Assembly: GCF_001953875.1 (NCBI RefSeq)
Contig: NZ_MQUR01000021.1
Location: 22,643-86,642 of the forward strand
Source: Streptomyces amritsarensis
GTDB taxonomy: Bacteria > Actinomycetota > Actinomycetes > Streptomycetales > Streptomycetaceae
Reading direction: 5' to 3'
DNA length: 64,000 nucleotides
Below the pieces are notes generated by a model. It was not told the origin of the DNA. It did no database searches and saw only the letters and a program-made list of their open reading frames with translations. The position numbers and the translations under genes were made by a program. Of this stretch, positions 47,110 through 56,742 are shown one piece after another. Numbering within the stretch: position 1 is the first letter of the stretch; every line of letters begins with the position of its first letter.

Positions 47110-47991
47110 CTATCCGCCGAGCTCCGCCGCGTAGGGGGGTTCCGCTCCCGGGCGGGTGCAGGTCAGGGCCGCCGCGTGGGCGGCGTAGGCCAGGACGTCC
47201 GGCCAGTCCACCGCAGCGCCCGGATCCGCCGCCAGGCGGTGCAACAGGGCCGCGTTGACGGTGTCGCCCGCCCCGATCGTGTCCGCCACCGCGACCGGGC
47301 GGGCCGCGGCCGAGTGCTCGGCGCCCTCCCGCGTCCACACCGTCAGGCCCGCCGCGCCGCGGGTCAGCACCACCGCCGAGGGGCCGGCCGCCAGCCAGTC
47401 CCCGACCCGCCCGCCCAGCCAGGCGGCGTCCTCCTCGGACAGCTTCAGGACGCCGGTGTGCGGCAGCAGCCGCTCGGTGAAGCGCGCGCGGTAGCCCGCC
47501 GCGTCCCCGATCAGCGCCGGCCGGATGTTCGGGTCCAGCAGGGTCAGCAGCCCGCGCCGCGACTCCCGGCGCAGCAGGGCCTCGTACGCGCTCGCGCCCG
47601 GCTCCAGGACGAGCGAGCAGGTGCCGAGCGCGAGGGCCCGTACCCCCTCCGGGAGGGCGGGCGGCAGGGTGAACAGCCGGTCCGCGGTGCCCTCGACGTA
47701 GAACCCGTAGGAGGCCGAGCCGTCCGGGGCCAGGGAGGGCACGGCGAGGGTGGTGGGCTCCGGCCCGCGCTGGACCAGGGACACGTCCACCCCGGCCGCC
47801 CGCAGTCCGGCCAGCAGGCTCTCGCCGAAACCGTCCGTCGAGACCCGGGAACAGAAGGCGGTGTCCGCGCCGAGCCGCCCGAGGGCGCGCGCCGTGTTGT
47901 ACGGCCCGCCGCCCGGCCGGGGCAGCAGGGCGCCGGGCGGTCCGACCGCGGGCACCAGGTCGATGAGGGCTTCTCCGCCGACGACGATCAC
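47110..47991 (-). CDS. PfkB-family carbohydrate kinase (fructokinase-like)
   Basis: 293 aa from GTG (VIVVGGEALIDLVP). Ribokinase fold: PRPGGGPYNTARALGRLGAD is the sugar-binding glycine motif, FCSRVSTDGFGESLLAGLRAAGVD follows, and ADTIGAGDTVNAALLHRL holds the anion hole and catalytic Asp (about 240). The pattern is nearest to bacterial fructokinases, which make fructose 6-phosphate; the exact sugar is inferred. GGAG is 13 nt upstream, weak for a Shine-Dalgarno. It is divergent from the Rieske gene with about 117 bp between starts. Confidence 0.85.
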   Translation of the reverse strand: MIVVGGEALIDLVPAVGPPGALLPRPGGGPYNTARALGRLGADTAFCSRVSTDGFGESLLAGLRAAGVDVSLVQRGPEPTTLAVPSLAPDGSASYGFYVEGTADRLFTLPPALPEGVRALALGTCSLVLEPGASAYEALLRRESRRGLLTLLDPNIRPALIGDAAGYRARFTERLLPHTGVLKLSEEDAAWLGGRVGDWLAAGPSAVVLTRGAAGLTVWTREGAEHSAAARPVAVADTIGAGDTVNAALLHRLAADPGAAVDWPDVLAYAAHAAALTCTRPGAEPPYAAELGG

Positions 47992-48108
47992 GCGGAGGAA
48001 GGTACTCCATGCAGCGGCGGTATCGTCGGGTGGGCCGGTGCACGGGCCGGGCCCCGGCCCGTCCCCCTCCGTGCCCGTCCCACCGCGCCCGCACCTCAGG
48101 AGAACCGC

Positions 48109-48540
48109 ATGTCCGCGCCGCAGTCCGCCGCCCGCCGTACCGTCCTCAAGGGCGCCGCCGCGCTCGCGGGGGCCGCAGGCGCCGGGGCGGCGCTCACGGC
48201 CTGCTCCACGCAGACCAACAGCGGCGGCAACACCCCCGCGACCCCCACCGCCCCGGTGGACCTGGGAGCCGCGTCCGACGTCCCGGTGGGCGGCGCCAAG
48301 CTCTACCGGGAGCGGAAGCTGATCGTCAGCTGCCCGGCGGAGGGCCGGTACAAGGCGTTCAGCGCCCAGTGCACGCATGCCGGCTGCGTCCTCGACAAGA
48401 TCGTCGAGGGGGAGGGGAACTGCCCCTGCCACGGGAGCCGTTTCGACGTGTCGACGGGCAAGGTGCTGAGCGGCCCGGCCGACCGGCCGCTGCCGGAGGT
48501 GCCGGTCCGCTCGGAGAACGGCAGGCTCGTCGCCGGCTGA
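48109..48540 (+). CDS. Rieske [2Fe-2S] lipoprotein
   Basis: 143 aa; CAGGAG precedes the ATG. The N-terminus ARRTVLKGAAALAGAA is a twin-arginine signal and runs into a lipobox LTAC (Cys about 32), so the protein is probably exported folded and lipid-anchored. The Rieske ligands are complete: CTHAGC (Cys and His) and CPCHGSRFD (Cys and His), about 20 residues apart. The extracytoplasmic Rieske domain carries an electron, but no oxygenase, oxidase or cytochrome partner is nearby. Confidence 0.92.
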   Translation: MSAPQSAARRTVLKGAAALAGAAGAGAALTACSTQTNSGGNTPATPTAPVDLGAASDVPVGGAKLYRERKLIVSCPAEGRYKAFSAQCTHAGCVLDKIVEGEGNCPCHGSRFDVSTGKVLSGPADRPLPEVPVRSENGRLVAG

Positions 48541-48562
48541 CCCGCGTCCCGTCCCGTCCGGA

Positions 48563-49513
48563 TCAGTCCCAGTCCCAGGCGATCCCGAGGATCCCGCGCC
48601 GCACCGACTGCTCCACCAGGTGCACCGCCCGGTGCCGGCCGCTCGGCGTCAGATCGGCCAGGCCGGTGCGCGGGGCCTCCGGCCCGCTGCGGGCGAACCG
48701 CCGGCAGCGCACCGGGAGGGCCGCCGCGTCGAAGCGGACCTGGAGCATGTACTGGCCGCCCGCGTAGCTGAAGCCGCGCACGTACTCGCCGCTGCGCGGA
48801 CCGGTGCCGTCCTCGACGCCGTAGCCGAAGACGTAGGTGTCGCCGCGGCGCAGCCGGGCGTCGAAGAGCAGCTCCGCGACGACCACCCCGGCCTCGGGAT
48901 GGCACCGCACCCGGCCCGTACGGCAGTTCTCGTACGCCGTCACGCGCACCCGGGACACGTCGCAGCCCGGGTCGCCGTGGTGCACGGCGAGGTAGCGGTC
49001 GACCCCGTCCCGGTGCGCCCGGACGATCTGCTGCGACTCGCGGACCCGCAGCTCGCCCGCCGCTCCGATGCGGACCCGCTCGTGGTGGCCGAGCGAGTGC
49101 AGCCCGCCGTCCGGCGGGAGCTCCATCCCGTCCAGCAGCCGCTCAACCGTGCCGCCCCCGCTGAACAGGGCCCGGTACGAGCGGCCGGCCGGACGGGCGG
49201 CGGGCCCGGCGACGGACGCCGGGTCCGGGACCGCCAGCAGCCTGACCAGGGCGCCGTCGGGCAGCTCCAGGATCGTCTCCAGGGCGGTGACGGCCCGCAG
49301 GGATTCCGGCTGGCGCGGCCTGCGGGCGCCCTGCTGCCAGTAACTGAGGCTGGTCACACCGACCTTGATGCCCTGCGCCGCGAGGCGGTGCTGCACCCGC
49401 TGGAGGGGCAGCCCGCGGGCCGCGAGGGCGGCGCGCAGGGCGAGGTGGAAGGGGCCGGCGCGCAGCAGCCGGTTCAGTTCCGCCATGGTCGCCGGATCCG
49501 TGGAAGGCCGCAT
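48563..49513 (-). CDS. XRE-like helix-turn-helix regulator of unknown role
   Basis: 316 aa; AGAGGAG precedes the ATG. Residues about 15-95 are a helix-turn-helix (FHLALRAALAARGLPLQRVQHRL, VTSLSYWQQGARRPRQPESL, ALETILELPDGALVRLL). The larger C-terminal part is strand-rich with no known enzyme motif (YLAVHHGDPGCDVSRVRVTAYENC, VVVAELLFDARLRRGDTYVFGYG, YAGGQYMLQVRFDAAALPVRC). Likely ligand-binding. Its upstream region holds a perfect palindrome and repeated GTTCACA sites, suggesting self-regulation, perhaps together with the divergent protease gene. Confidence 0.75.
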   Translation of the reverse strand: MRPSTDPATMAELNRLLRAGPFHLALRAALAARGLPLQRVQHRLAAQGIKVGVTSLSYWQQGARRPRQPESLRAVTALETILELPDGALVRLLAVPDPASVAGPAARPAGRSYRALFSGGGTVERLLDGMELPPDGGLHSLGHHERVRIGAAGELRVRESQQIVRAHRDGVDRYLAVHHGDPGCDVSRVRVTAYENCRTGRVRCHPEAGVVVAELLFDARLRRGDTYVFGYGVEDGTGPRSGEYVRGFSYAGGQYMLQVRFDAAALPVRCRRFARSGPEAPRTGLADLTPSGRHRAVHLVEQSVRRGILGIAWDWD

Positions 49514-49524
49514 GGCGACTCCTC

Positions 49525-49625
49525 TGTGAACGTTCACACGCGCCGAGGTGGGGGTCTCGGCGGCAGCGTCGGGGGGCCAGGTGGAACGACAGCAACCGTT
49601 CACACCGCAGTCCCACCGTTCACAC
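49525..49625. promoter_or_regulatory. Operator-like cluster of GTTCACA sites
   Basis: Perfect 14-bp palindrome TGTGAACGTTCACA at 49525-49538, 12 bp upstream of the HTH gene start, plus two direct CCGTTCACAC copies at 49596-49605 and 49616-49625, exactly 20 bp apart. They lie between the divergent HTH regulator and protease genes. Confidence 0.7.
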
Positions 49626-49742
49626 TGCAACGTCACCGCGTATTGAAGCGTGTTGACCTGATCGCGACAACTCCCTGATGCTCCTCCACAGCGTCCGGAC
49701 GCGCTCCTCCACCCCCCCACTCCCCACCTCGGGAGGAACGCG

Positions 49743-50381
49743 ATGCGCAACCGAAACCGGCGGCTTTCCCCGGCCGCCCTCCTCACCGCCGTTCTCACCG
49801 CCCTGCTCCTCGCCCTGCCCGCCGGCACCGCCACCGCCGCGGGCCCCGCCGCCGGCGCCGCCACCGCCGCCGGTGCCGACGCCGGGCCCGACCTCGCCCT
49901 GGCGCAAAAGCGCCTGAACATCACCATGCAGGCGCAGCAGAAGAGCAACTGGTGCTGGGCCGCGGGCGGCAACACCATCGCCACCTGGTTCGGCCGCACC
50001 TACAGCCAGAACCAGTTCTGCAACGCCGCCTTCAACCGCCAGCAGGGCACCGACTGCCCGAACAACCAGGCCACCCTCGGCAACGTCCAGACCGGGCTGC
50101 GCTGGGCGGGCATCAACCCCGGCTCGTACGTCAACGGCTGGCTGCAGTACTCCACGGTCCAGACCGAGATCAACGCGGGCCGCCCGATCGAGACCCGCAT
50201 CCAGTGGTCGAACGGCGGCGGCCACATGCACGTCGTCCACGGCTACGACACCGCGGGCAACTGGGTCTACTGGGGCGACCCCTGGCCCTCCAGCGACCGC
50301 TACAACTGGGCCTCCCACGCCTGGTACGTCAACAACAACACCTTCTCCTGGACCCACTCCCTCTACCGGATCGGGGCGTGA
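49743..50381 (+). CDS. Secreted papain-like cysteine protease (AvrRpt2/C70-like)
   Basis: 212 aa. Signal peptide (residues 1-33, ending ATAA). The catalytic Cys is in [19 protein letters not shown] (about 71), the His in [12 protein letters not shown] (about 158), and the Asn/Asp in [14 protein letters not shown]. QxSNWCWA followed by GHxHVVxGY is the signature of the papain-like family that includes AvrRpt2. More cysteines (QFCNAAF, TDCPNN) could form a disulfide. It is probably a secreted endopeptidase; targets are unknown. A second secreted protein follows, its GTG or ATG overlapping or within 6 nt of this stop. Confidence 0.88.
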   Translation: MRNRNRRLSPAALLTAVLTALLLALPAGTATAAGPAAGAATAAGADAGPDLALAQKRLNITMQAQQKSNWCWAAGGNTIATWFGRTYSQNQFCNAAFNRQQGTDCPNNQATLGNVQTGLRWAGINPGSYVNGWLQYSTVQTEINAGRPIETRIQWSNGGGHMHVVHGYDTAGNWVYWGDPWPSSDRYNWASHAWYVNNNTFSWTHSLYRIGA

Positions 50382-50386
50382 GCGCC

Positions 50387-51178
50387 ATGACCCTGCGCGC
50401 CTCGGCCGCCGCGGCCGTCCTCGCCGCCACCGCCCTCCTCGGGCTCGCCCCGCGGGCCGCCGCCGCGGCCCCCGAGCCGCAGCCCCAGGCGGCCACCGCC
50501 GAGAACAGGGCGGCCGCCGCGCAGGCGGCGACCGCCCCCGACACCCTGGCCACGCTCTCCCGGTTCTTCGCCCGGGAGGGCAGGGTCGCCGCCGCCGCCG
50601 CGCAGCCCCGTATCGAGGGCGAGGCGATACCGGTCAACCACCTCTCCCCGGACTTCGTCGCGGGCCGGGCGGGTGCGTCCGTCGCCCGCCTGGAGTTCCT
50701 CGCCAGCAAGGCGGTCTCCTCCGACGGGCAGCAGGCCGCCCTGTGGACCGCCCGGACGAAGACGGGCTGGCAGGTCGTGAACATCGCCACCGGCGACGAC
50801 GAATTCCGCTACGCACGACTGGGCGCCGCGAAACTGCCCGGCGGGACCGTGTTCCGGGAACCGCAGATCGACGCCTGGTACGTCGCCGGCGGCGACCGGG
50901 TGCTGCCGCTGGACGAGGACGCCGTACGCGCCGTGGGCGCCGCGGGCACGACGCTCGGCGCCTACCGGGCGCGGGTGGTCGGGGCCTACGGGGACAAGCT
51001 CCCCGGCTCCCCGTACGCCGGGCGCGGCGCGGCCGGCGGCTTCGCCGAACCCGAAGGCTCGGACTCCGGCCCGGGCACCGCCCCCGGGGTGCTGCCGGCC
51101 GGGGCCGGAGCCGGGGTGCTCGCGCTGGCCGGGGCCGGGGTGCTGCTGCGGCGGTCCCGGCGCCGGGCCGCGCCCTAG
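50387..51178 (+). CDS. Secreted, C-terminally membrane-anchored protein of unknown function
   Basis: 263 aa. Signal peptide ([19 protein letters not shown], cleavage near AAAA). A mature domain of about 190 residues includes [23 protein letters not shown] and [26 protein letters not shown] Gly/Pro linker, one C-terminal helix ([19 protein letters not shown]) and an Arg tail follow, a stop-transfer anchor without an LPxTG-like box. It sits directly after the papain-like protease; a GTG at 50378 overlapping that stop (GTGA) is an alternative start. The pairing suggests it could be an inhibitor, substrate or chaperone of the protease, unproven. Confidence 0.7.
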   Translation: MTLRASAAAAVLAATALLGLAPRAAAAAPEPQPQAATAENRAAAAQAATAPDTLATLSRFFAREGRVAAAAAQPRIEGEAIPVNHLSPDFVAGRAGASVARLEFLASKAVSSDGQQAALWTARTKTGWQVVNIATGDDEFRYARLGAAKLPGGTVFREPQIDAWYVAGGDRVLPLDEDAVRAVGAAGTTLGAYRARVVGAYGDKLPGSPYAGRGAAGGFAEPEGSDSGPGTAPGVLPAGAGAGVLALAGAGVLLRRSRRRAAP

Positions 51179-51260
51179 CCGCCGCACCCGTCGGGCTCGG
51201 CCGGCGCCGGAGGCCGGGCCCCGCGGGCAGCTCTCCCCGCCCCGCACTCCGCCGTCTCCC

Positions 51261-51320
51261 CGGGCTCCGCCCCGGGCTCCGCCCCGGGCTCCGCCCCGGG
51301 CTCCGCCCCGGGCTCCGCCC
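51261..51320 (+). repeat. 12-bp tandem repeat CGGGCTCCGCCC x5
   Basis: Units start at 51261, 51273, 51285, 51297 and 51309, with an exact 12-bp period. Each is partly self-complementary (GGG...CCC). Confidence 0.9.
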
Positions 51321-51326
51321 CTCACA

Positions 51327-51360
51327 CGCCGGCGGGGCCGGTCTTCACGCCCCGCCGGCG
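51327..51360. repeat. Perfect hairpin with CGCCGGCGGGG arms
   Basis: 11-bp arms 51327-51337 and 51350-51360 with a 12-nt loop. The arm equals the core of the intergenic repeats at 28047-28226. It may act as a terminator for the protease operon. Confidence 0.75.
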
Positions 51361-51543
51361 CTTGAGGGGCGGCCGCGGCGGCACAGCCGGACACGTACGG
51401 CCCGTCGGCGGGGCAGAGCGAGGCGGAACCCGCGAGAGCCGGGCGGCGGGCGGTCGCACGGCCCGCCCGCGGTCCGGGAGGCCTCCGGGGCACCGGCGGA
51501 CGCCGGATCCGCCTACCGCGCCGGGGCCCGGGACGGCGGGGCG

Positions 51544-51566
51544 TTGTCGGCGCGCGCCAGTAGGGT
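51544..51566 (+). promoter_or_regulatory. Putative DNA-damage promoter of the uvrC operon
   Basis: TTGTCGGCG at 51544-51552 (one mismatch), 8 bp, TAGGGT at 51561-51566. The uvrC ATG lies 7 nt later, predicting a leaderless transcript. Confidence 0.75.
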
Positions 51567-51573
51567 GGTTGGC

Positions 51574-53610
51574 ATGGCCGACCCTTCCAGCTACCGCCCC
51601 CAGCCGGGGCAGATCCCCGACTCCCCGGGCGTCTACCGGTTCCGCGACGAGCACCGCCGGGTGATCTACGTCGGGAAGGCCAAGAGCCTGCGCCAGCGCC
51701 TGGCCAACTACTTCCAGGACGTCGCCGGCCTGCACCCCCGTACCGCCACCATGGTGACCACGGCCGCGTCCGTGGAGTGGACCGTGGTCTCCACCGAGGT
51801 CGAGGCGCTCCAGCTGGAGTACTCCTGGATCAAGGAGTACGACCCCCGGTTCAACGTGAAGTACCGGGACGACAAGAGCTACCCCTCCCTCGCCGTCACC
51901 CTGAACGAGGAGTACCCCCGGGTCCAGGTCATGCGGGGGCCCAAGAAGAAGGGCGTGCGGTACTTCGGCCCGTACGCCCACGCCTGGGCGATCCGCGAGA
52001 CCGTCGACCTGATGCTGCGGGTCTTCCCGGTCCGGACCTGCTCCGCCGGGGTGTTCAAGCGCTCCGCCCAGATCGGCCGGCCCTGCCTCCTCGGCTACAT
52101 CGGCAAGTGCTCCGCGCCCTGCGTCGGCCGGGTCACCCCCGAGGAGCACCGCGAACTGGCCGAGGACTTCTGCGACTTCATGGCCGGCCGCACCGGTGCC
52201 TACCTCTCCCGGCTGGAGAAGGAGATGCACATCGCGGCCGAGGACATGGAGTACGAGAAGGCCGCCAGGCTGCGCGACGACATCGGGGCCCTGCGCCGGG
52301 CCATGGAGAAGAACGCCGTGGTGCTCGCCGACGCCACCGACGCCGACCTGATCGCCGTCGCCGAGGACGAGCTCGAAGCCGCCGTGCAGATCTTCCACGT
52401 CCGCGGCGGCCGCGTCCGCGGACAGCGCGGCTGGGTCACCGACAAGGTCGAGGCGGTCGACACGGCCGGACTGGTCGAGCACGCCCTCCAGCAGCTCTAC
52501 GGCGAGGAGAAGGGCGAGTCCGTCCCCAAGGAGGTGCTGGTCCCCGCGCTCCCCGACGACACGCCCGCGCTGGCCCAGTGGCTCGCCGAGCGGCGGGGTT
52601 CCCAGGTCAGCCTGCGGATACCGCAGCGCGGCGACAAGAAGGCCCTCATGGAGACCGTCCACCGCAACGCGCAGCAGTCCCTCGCCCTGCACAAGACCAA
52701 GCGCGCCGGCGACCTCACCACCCGTTCCCGGGCCCTGGAGGAGATCGCCGAGGCCCTGGAGCTGGACGGCGCACCGCTGCGCATCGAGTGCTTCGACATC
52801 TCCCACCTCCAGGGGGACGACGTCGTCGCGTCCATGGTCGTCTTCGAGGACGGCCTGGCCCGCAAGAGCGAGTACCGGCGCTTCCAGATCAAAGGCCGTG
52901 TCGGAGACACGCAGGTCTGGCACGGCGAGGGGCAGGACGACGTCCGGTCCATGCACGAGGTGGTCTCCCGGCGCTTCCGCCGCTACCTCCTGGAGAAGTC
53001 CAGGACGGGGGAGTGGGACCCCCAGGACGGCGAGGACGGGCCCCCCGAGGACGACGGCAAGCCCAAGCGCTTCGCCTACCCGCCGCAGCTCGTCGTGGTC
53101 GACGGCGGACGGCCCCAGGTGGCCGCCGCCCGCCGTGCCCTGGACGAGCTCGGCATCGACGACGTCGCCGTGTGCGGCCTCGCCAAGCGGCTGGAGGAGG
53201 TCTGGCTGCCCGGCGAGGACGACCCGGTCGTCCTGCCGCGCACCAGCGAGGGCCTCTACCTGCTCCAGCGGGTGCGTGACGAAGCCCACCGCTTCGCCAT
53301 CCAGTACCAGCGCAGCAAGCGCGGCAAGCGCCTGAAGGCGGGGCCGCTGGACGAGGTGCCCGGCCTCGGCGAGAGCCGCAAGCTGGCCCTGGTGAAGCAC
53401 TTCGGTTCGGTGAAGAAGCTGAGACAGGCGACAATCGACCAGATCTGCGAGGTCCCGGGCATAGGACGGAAGACGGCCGAAACCGTGGCCGCGGCCCTCG
53501 CCGGGGCGGTCCCCGCCGGTCCTGCCGTCAACACGGCCACAGGAGAGATCATTGAGGATGAGAACCCCGCGCCAGCGGGAGCATCGTCCGAACGGGGGAC
53601 CGAGCAATGA
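51574..53610 (+). CDS. uvrC: Excinuclease ABC subunit C
   Basis: 678 aa. Makes both incisions in nucleotide excision repair. Order: GIY-YIG nuclease ([26 protein letters not shown], residues about 18-43) for the 3' cut, a Cys-rich stretch ([15 protein letters not shown]), UVR domain ([21 protein letters not shown], about 225) for UvrB contact, RNase H-like nuclease ([21 protein letters not shown], about 407) for the 5' cut, and a helix-hairpin-helix pair ([37 protein letters not shown]). A charged Asp/Glu-rich insert ([17 protein letters not shown]) lies near 487. The stop overlaps the rapZ start (ATGA). Confidence 0.97.
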   Translation: MADPSSYRPQPGQIPDSPGVYRFRDEHRRVIYVGKAKSLRQRLANYFQDVAGLHPRTATMVTTAASVEWTVVSTEVEALQLEYSWIKEYDPRFNVKYRDDKSYPSLAVTLNEEYPRVQVMRGPKKKGVRYFGPYAHAWAIRETVDLMLRVFPVRTCSAGVFKRSAQIGRPCLLGYIGKCSAPCVGRVTPEEHRELAEDFCDFMAGRTGAYLSRLEKEMHIAAEDMEYEKAARLRDDIGALRRAMEKNAVVLADATDADLIAVAEDELEAAVQIFHVRGGRVRGQRGWVTDKVEAVDTAGLVEHALQQLYGEEKGESVPKEVLVPALPDDTPALAQWLAERRGSQVSLRIPQRGDKKALMETVHRNAQQSLALHKTKRAGDLTTRSRALEEIAEALELDGAPLRIECFDISHLQGDDVVASMVVFEDGLARKSEYRRFQIKGRVGDTQVWHGEGQDDVRSMHEVVSRRFRRYLLEKSRTGEWDPQDGEDGPPEDDGKPKRFAYPPQLVVVDGGRPQVAAARRALDELGIDDVAVCGLAKRLEEVWLPGEDDPVVLPRTSEGLYLLQRVRDEAHRFAIQYQRSKRGKRLKAGPLDEVPGLGESRKLALVKHFGSVKKLRQATIDQICEVPGIGRKTAETVAAALAGAVPAGPAVNTATGEIIEDENPAPAGASSERGTEQ

Positions 53611-54554
53611 CCGAGCACGAGACCACGCACGACCGAGACGGAGCACAGGTGAGTACGGGCACGACAGTGGAGCCCGGCGAGACCGCCGAGGCGGCCATCC
53701 CCGAGCTGGTGATCATCTCCGGCATGTCCGGGGCCGGCCGCAGCACGGCGGCCAAGTGTCTGGAGGACCTCGGCTGGTTCGTCGTCGACAACCTCCCGCC
53801 GGCGCTGATCCCGACGATGGTGGAGCTCGGCGCCCGCTCCCAGGGCAACGTGGCCCGCATCGCGGTCGTCGTCGACGTCCGCGGCCGGCAGTTCTTCGAC
53901 GCGCTGCGCGAGTCCCTCGCCGACCTCGACCACAAGGGCGTCACGCGCCGCATCGTCTTCCTGGAGTCCTCCGACGACGCGCTGGTCCGCCGCTTCGAGT
54001 CGGTCCGCCGCCCGCACCCGCTCCAGGGCGACGGCCGCATCACCGACGGCATCGCCGCAGAGCGCGACCTGCTGCGCGAGCTGCGCGGCGACGCCGACCT
54101 GGTGATCGACACCTCCAGCCTGAACGTGCACGAGCTGCGCGCCAAGATGGACGCCCAGTTCGCCGGGGACGAGGAGCCCGAGCTGCGGGCCACCGTGATG
54201 TCCTTCGGCTACAAGTACGGCCTCCCCGTCGACGCCGACCTCGTCGTCGACTGCCGCTTCATCCCCAACCCCCACTGGGTCCCGGAGCTGCGCCCCTTCA
54301 CCGGGCTCAACGAGGAGGTCTCGGGGTACGTCTTCAGCCAGCCCGGCGCCAAGGAATTCCTCGACCGCTACACCGAACTGCTCCAGCTCATCGCCACCGG
54401 CTACCGCCGCGAGGGCAAGCGGTACGTGACCATCGCCGTCGGCTGCACGGGCGGCAAGCACCGCAGCGTGGCCATGTCCGAGAAGCTCGCCGCCCGCCTC
54501 GCCTCCGAGGGAGTCGAGACCGTCGTCGTCCACAGGGACATGGGGCGCGAGTGA
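53607..54554 (+). CDS. rapZ: RNase adapter RapZ family P-loop protein
   Basis: 315 aa, coupled to uvrC by a 4-nt overlap. Walker A is [19 protein letters not shown] (about residues 38-56), with Arg in place of Lys, usual in streptomycetes. [35 protein letters not shown] and the C-terminal FSFGYKYG-type segment ([27 protein letters not shown]) and [14 protein letters not shown], the small-molecule site of RapZ, are all present. In E. coli RapZ governs decay of the GlmZ RNA in response to glucosamine 6-phosphate; in actinobacteria that RNA pathway is not known, so the role is open. It has an acidic N-terminal extension. Confidence 0.93.
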   Translation: MTEHETTHDRDGAQVSTGTTVEPGETAEAAIPELVIISGMSGAGRSTAAKCLEDLGWFVVDNLPPALIPTMVELGARSQGNVARIAVVVDVRGRQFFDALRESLADLDHKGVTRRIVFLESSDDALVRRFESVRRPHPLQGDGRITDGIAAERDLLRELRGDADLVIDTSSLNVHELRAKMDAQFAGDEEPELRATVMSFGYKYGLPVDADLVVDCRFIPNPHWVPELRPFTGLNEEVSGYVFSQPGAKEFLDRYTELLQLIATGYRREGKRYVTIAVGCTGGKHRSVAMSEKLAARLASEGVETVVVHRDMGRE

Positions 54555-55606
54555 CCGCACGGACCCCGCGGCTGAGCCGCCTGCGCCGCCTCACCCCGGG
54601 ACGGGGAGACGACGGCGCGGGCCGCTCCGGCCGCCGGAGGGGCGCCACGCCCAAGGTGGTCGCGCTCGGCGGCGGACAGGGCCTGTCGGCCTCCCTCGCA
54701 GCCCTGCGCCGGATCACCGGTGACCTCACCGCCGTGGTCACCGTCGCCGACGACGGCGGCTCCAGCGGCCGGCTCCGGGAGGAGCTCGACGTGCTGCCGC
54801 CCGGCGACCTGCGCAAGGCGCTGGCAGCGCTGTGCGGGGACGACGACTGGGGCCAGACGTGGGCCCGGGTCATCCAGCACCGCTTCCAGTCCGAGGGCGA
54901 CCTGCACGGGCACGCCGTCGGCAACCTGCTGATCGTCGCCCTGTGGGAACAGCTCGGCGACCCCGTCCAGGCCCTCGACCTGGTGGGCCGGCTGCTGGGC
55001 GCACAGGGGCGGGTGCTGCCGATGTCGGCGGTGCCGCTGGAGCTCCAGGCCCTGGTCAGGGGCCACGACCCGGCCCGGCCCGAGGACGTCGACACCGTCC
55101 GCGGGCAGGCCACCGTGGCCCTGACCCCGGGCGAGGTGCTCTCCGTACAGGTCGTGCCGAGCGCCCCGCCGGCCGTGCCGGAGGCCGTCGCGGCGGTGCT
55201 GGACGCCGACTGGGTGGTGCTGGGCCCGGGCTCGTGGTTCTCCTCCGTGATCCCGCACCTGCTGGTGCCGGAACTGCTGGACGCGCTCGTCGAGACCAAG
55301 GCCCGGCGGGTCCTGTCGCTGAACCTCGCGCCGCAGCCCGGCGAAACAGAGGGCTTCTCTCCGCAGCGTCATTTGGAGGTTTTGGCCCGACACGCCCCTA
55401 AACTCGCCCTGGACGTGGTGCTGGCCGACGAGGCCGCCGTGCCCGACCGCGAGTCCCTTGCCGATGCCGCGAAACGGTTCGGTGCCGCGGTCGAGCTGGC
55501 GCCCGTGGCCAGGCAGGACGGCTCGCCGAAGCACGACCCGGAGCTGCTGGCCGCCGCGTACGACCGTATTTTTCGGATGCATGGAAGGATCGGCCCATGG
55601 CGATGA
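54551..55606 (+). CDS. yvcK: YvcK/CuvA family UDP-GlcNAc-binding protein
   Basis: 351 aa from GTG; the start overlaps the rapZ stop as GTGA. A basic Arg-rich N-terminus ([14 protein letters not shown]) precedes the CofD-like fold: [63 protein letters not shown] and [21 protein letters not shown]. In Bacillus and mycobacteria YvcK/CuvA binds UDP-N-acetylglucosamine and supports cell-wall growth on some carbon sources. Together with RapZ it forms a pair linked to amino-sugar status. The 3' end overlaps whiA by 10 bp. Confidence 0.93.
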   Translation: MTARTPRLSRLRRLTPGRGDDGAGRSGRRRGATPKVVALGGGQGLSASLAALRRITGDLTAVVTVADDGGSSGRLREELDVLPPGDLRKALAALCGDDDWGQTWARVIQHRFQSEGDLHGHAVGNLLIVALWEQLGDPVQALDLVGRLLGAQGRVLPMSAVPLELQALVRGHDPARPEDVDTVRGQATVALTPGEVLSVQVVPSAPPAVPEAVAAVLDADWVVLGPGSWFSSVIPHLLVPELLDALVETKARRVLSLNLAPQPGETEGFSPQRHLEVLARHAPKLALDVVLADEAAVPDRESLADAAKRFGAAVELAPVARQDGSPKHDPELLAAAYDRIFRMHGRIGPWR

Positions 55607-56592
55607 CGCCTGCGGTGAAGGACGAGATCTCCCGCCTGCCCGTCACCCGGACCTGCTGCAGGAAGGCGGAGGTCTCGGCGATCCTTCGGTTCGCGGGCGG
55701 GCTGCACCTGGTGAGCGGCCGCATCGTCATCGAGGCGGAGCTGGACACCGGGATCGCCGCCAGACGTCTGCGCAAGGACATCCTGGAGATCTTCGGGCAC
55801 TCCTCGGACCTCGTGGTGATGGCGCCCGGCGGACTGCGCCGCGGCAGCCGCTACGTGGTCCGTGTGGTGGCCGGCGGTGACCAGCTGGCACGCCAGACGG
55901 GCCTCGTGGACGGCCGCGGACGCCCCATCCGGGGTCTTCCCCCGCAGGTGGTCTCCGGAGCCACCTGCGATGCCGAGGCGGCGTGGCGCGGCGCCTTCCT
56001 GGCCCACGGCTCGCTCACCGAACCGGGCCGGTCCTCCTCCCTGGAGGTCACCTGCCCCGGCCCGGAGGCCGCCCTGGCCCTGGTGGGCGCCGCCCGCAGG
56101 CTCTCCATCGCCGCGAAGGCGCGCGAGGTGCGCGGAGTGGACCGGGTCGTGGTCCGCGACGGCGACGCCATCGGCGCCCTGCTGACCCGCCTCGGCGCGC
56201 ACGAGTCGGTGCTGGCCTGGGAGGAGCGGCGGATGCGGCGCGAGGTGCGCGCCACCGCCAACCGCCTCGCCAACTTCGACGACGCCAACCTGCGCCGCTC
56301 GGCGCGGGCCGCCGTGGCCGCCGGCGCCCGCGTACAGCGCGCGCTGGAGATCCTCGGCGAGGAGGTCCCCGAGCACCTCGCCGCCGCCGGCCGGCTGCGC
56401 ATGGAGCACAAGCAGGCCTCCCTGGAGGAGCTGGGCGCCCTCGCCGACCCGCCGCTGACCAAGGACGCGGTCGCCGGCCGCATCCGGCGCCTGCTGGCGA
56501 TGGCCGACAAGCGGGCCCAGGACCTCGGCATCCCCGGCACCGAGTCGAACCTCGACCTCAGCGAGGAGATGGCCGACAACATGGCCGGATGA
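55597..56592 (+). CDS. whiA: Sporulation transcription factor WhiA
   Basis: 331 aa beginning [19 protein letters not shown]-terminal homing-endonuclease-like (LAGLIDADG) domain with [21 protein letters not shown], and C-terminal helix-turn-helix ([36 protein letters not shown]). The protein matches the S. coelicolor WhiA I know almost residue for residue. WhiA with WhiB starts sporulation septation by binding GACAC-type sites. It overlaps yvcK by 10 bp and is the last gene of the uvrC-rapZ-yvcK-whiA run; it probably also has a promoter inside the upstream genes, not visible to me with confidence. Confidence 0.98.
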   Translation: MAMTPAVKDEISRLPVTRTCCRKAEVSAILRFAGGLHLVSGRIVIEAELDTGIAARRLRKDILEIFGHSSDLVVMAPGGLRRGSRYVVRVVAGGDQLARQTGLVDGRGRPIRGLPPQVVSGATCDAEAAWRGAFLAHGSLTEPGRSSSLEVTCPGPEAALALVGAARRLSIAAKAREVRGVDRVVVRDGDAIGALLTRLGAHESVLAWEERRMRREVRATANRLANFDDANLRRSARAAVAAGARVQRALEILGEEVPEHLAAAGRLRMEHKQASLEELGALADPPLTKDAVAGRIRRLLAMADKRAQDLGIPGTESNLDLSEEMADNMAG

Positions 56593-56621
56593 CTGCGCCG
56601 GGTGGGAGACCGCCTACGGCA

Positions 56622-56657
56622 GAAGGGGCTCGTGCGATCACTCGTGCGGGCCCCTTC
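56622..56657 (+). terminator. whiA terminator hairpin
   Basis: GAAGGGGC (56622-56629) with GCCCCTTC (56650-56657), 8 bp around a 20-nt loop, 29 bp after the whiA stop. Confidence 0.65.
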
Positions 56658-56670
56658 GCGGTATGCCCCA

Positions 56671-56699
56671 TTGACATGAGCATGGGCCGGTCTTGAGTC
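56671..56699 (+). promoter_or_regulatory. Candidate promoter of the M14 carboxypeptidase gene
   Basis: Consensus -35 TTGACA at 56671-56676; the -10 position at 17-18 bp spacing is weak (TGAGTC, 56694-56699). Suggests reliance on an activator. Confidence 0.45.
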
Positions 56700-56742
56700 T
56701 GGCGTCCGAACCTTTCGTGGCAGCCGACGCCCAGGGGGGCAC

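Larger units (their letters stand above)
51179..51573. other. Repeat-rich intergenic region before uvrC
   Basis: 395 bp with no supported gene. Contains a 12-bp tandem repeat, a perfect 11-bp hairpin and, at its right end, the uvrC promoter. The rest (51365-51540) is GC-rich with no signal I recognise. Confidence 0.7.

Noticed and set aside
49596..49625. PHO box reading of the two GTTCACA repeats
   Set aside because: They are 20 bp apart, not 11 bp, and lie with a palindrome beside an HTH gene.
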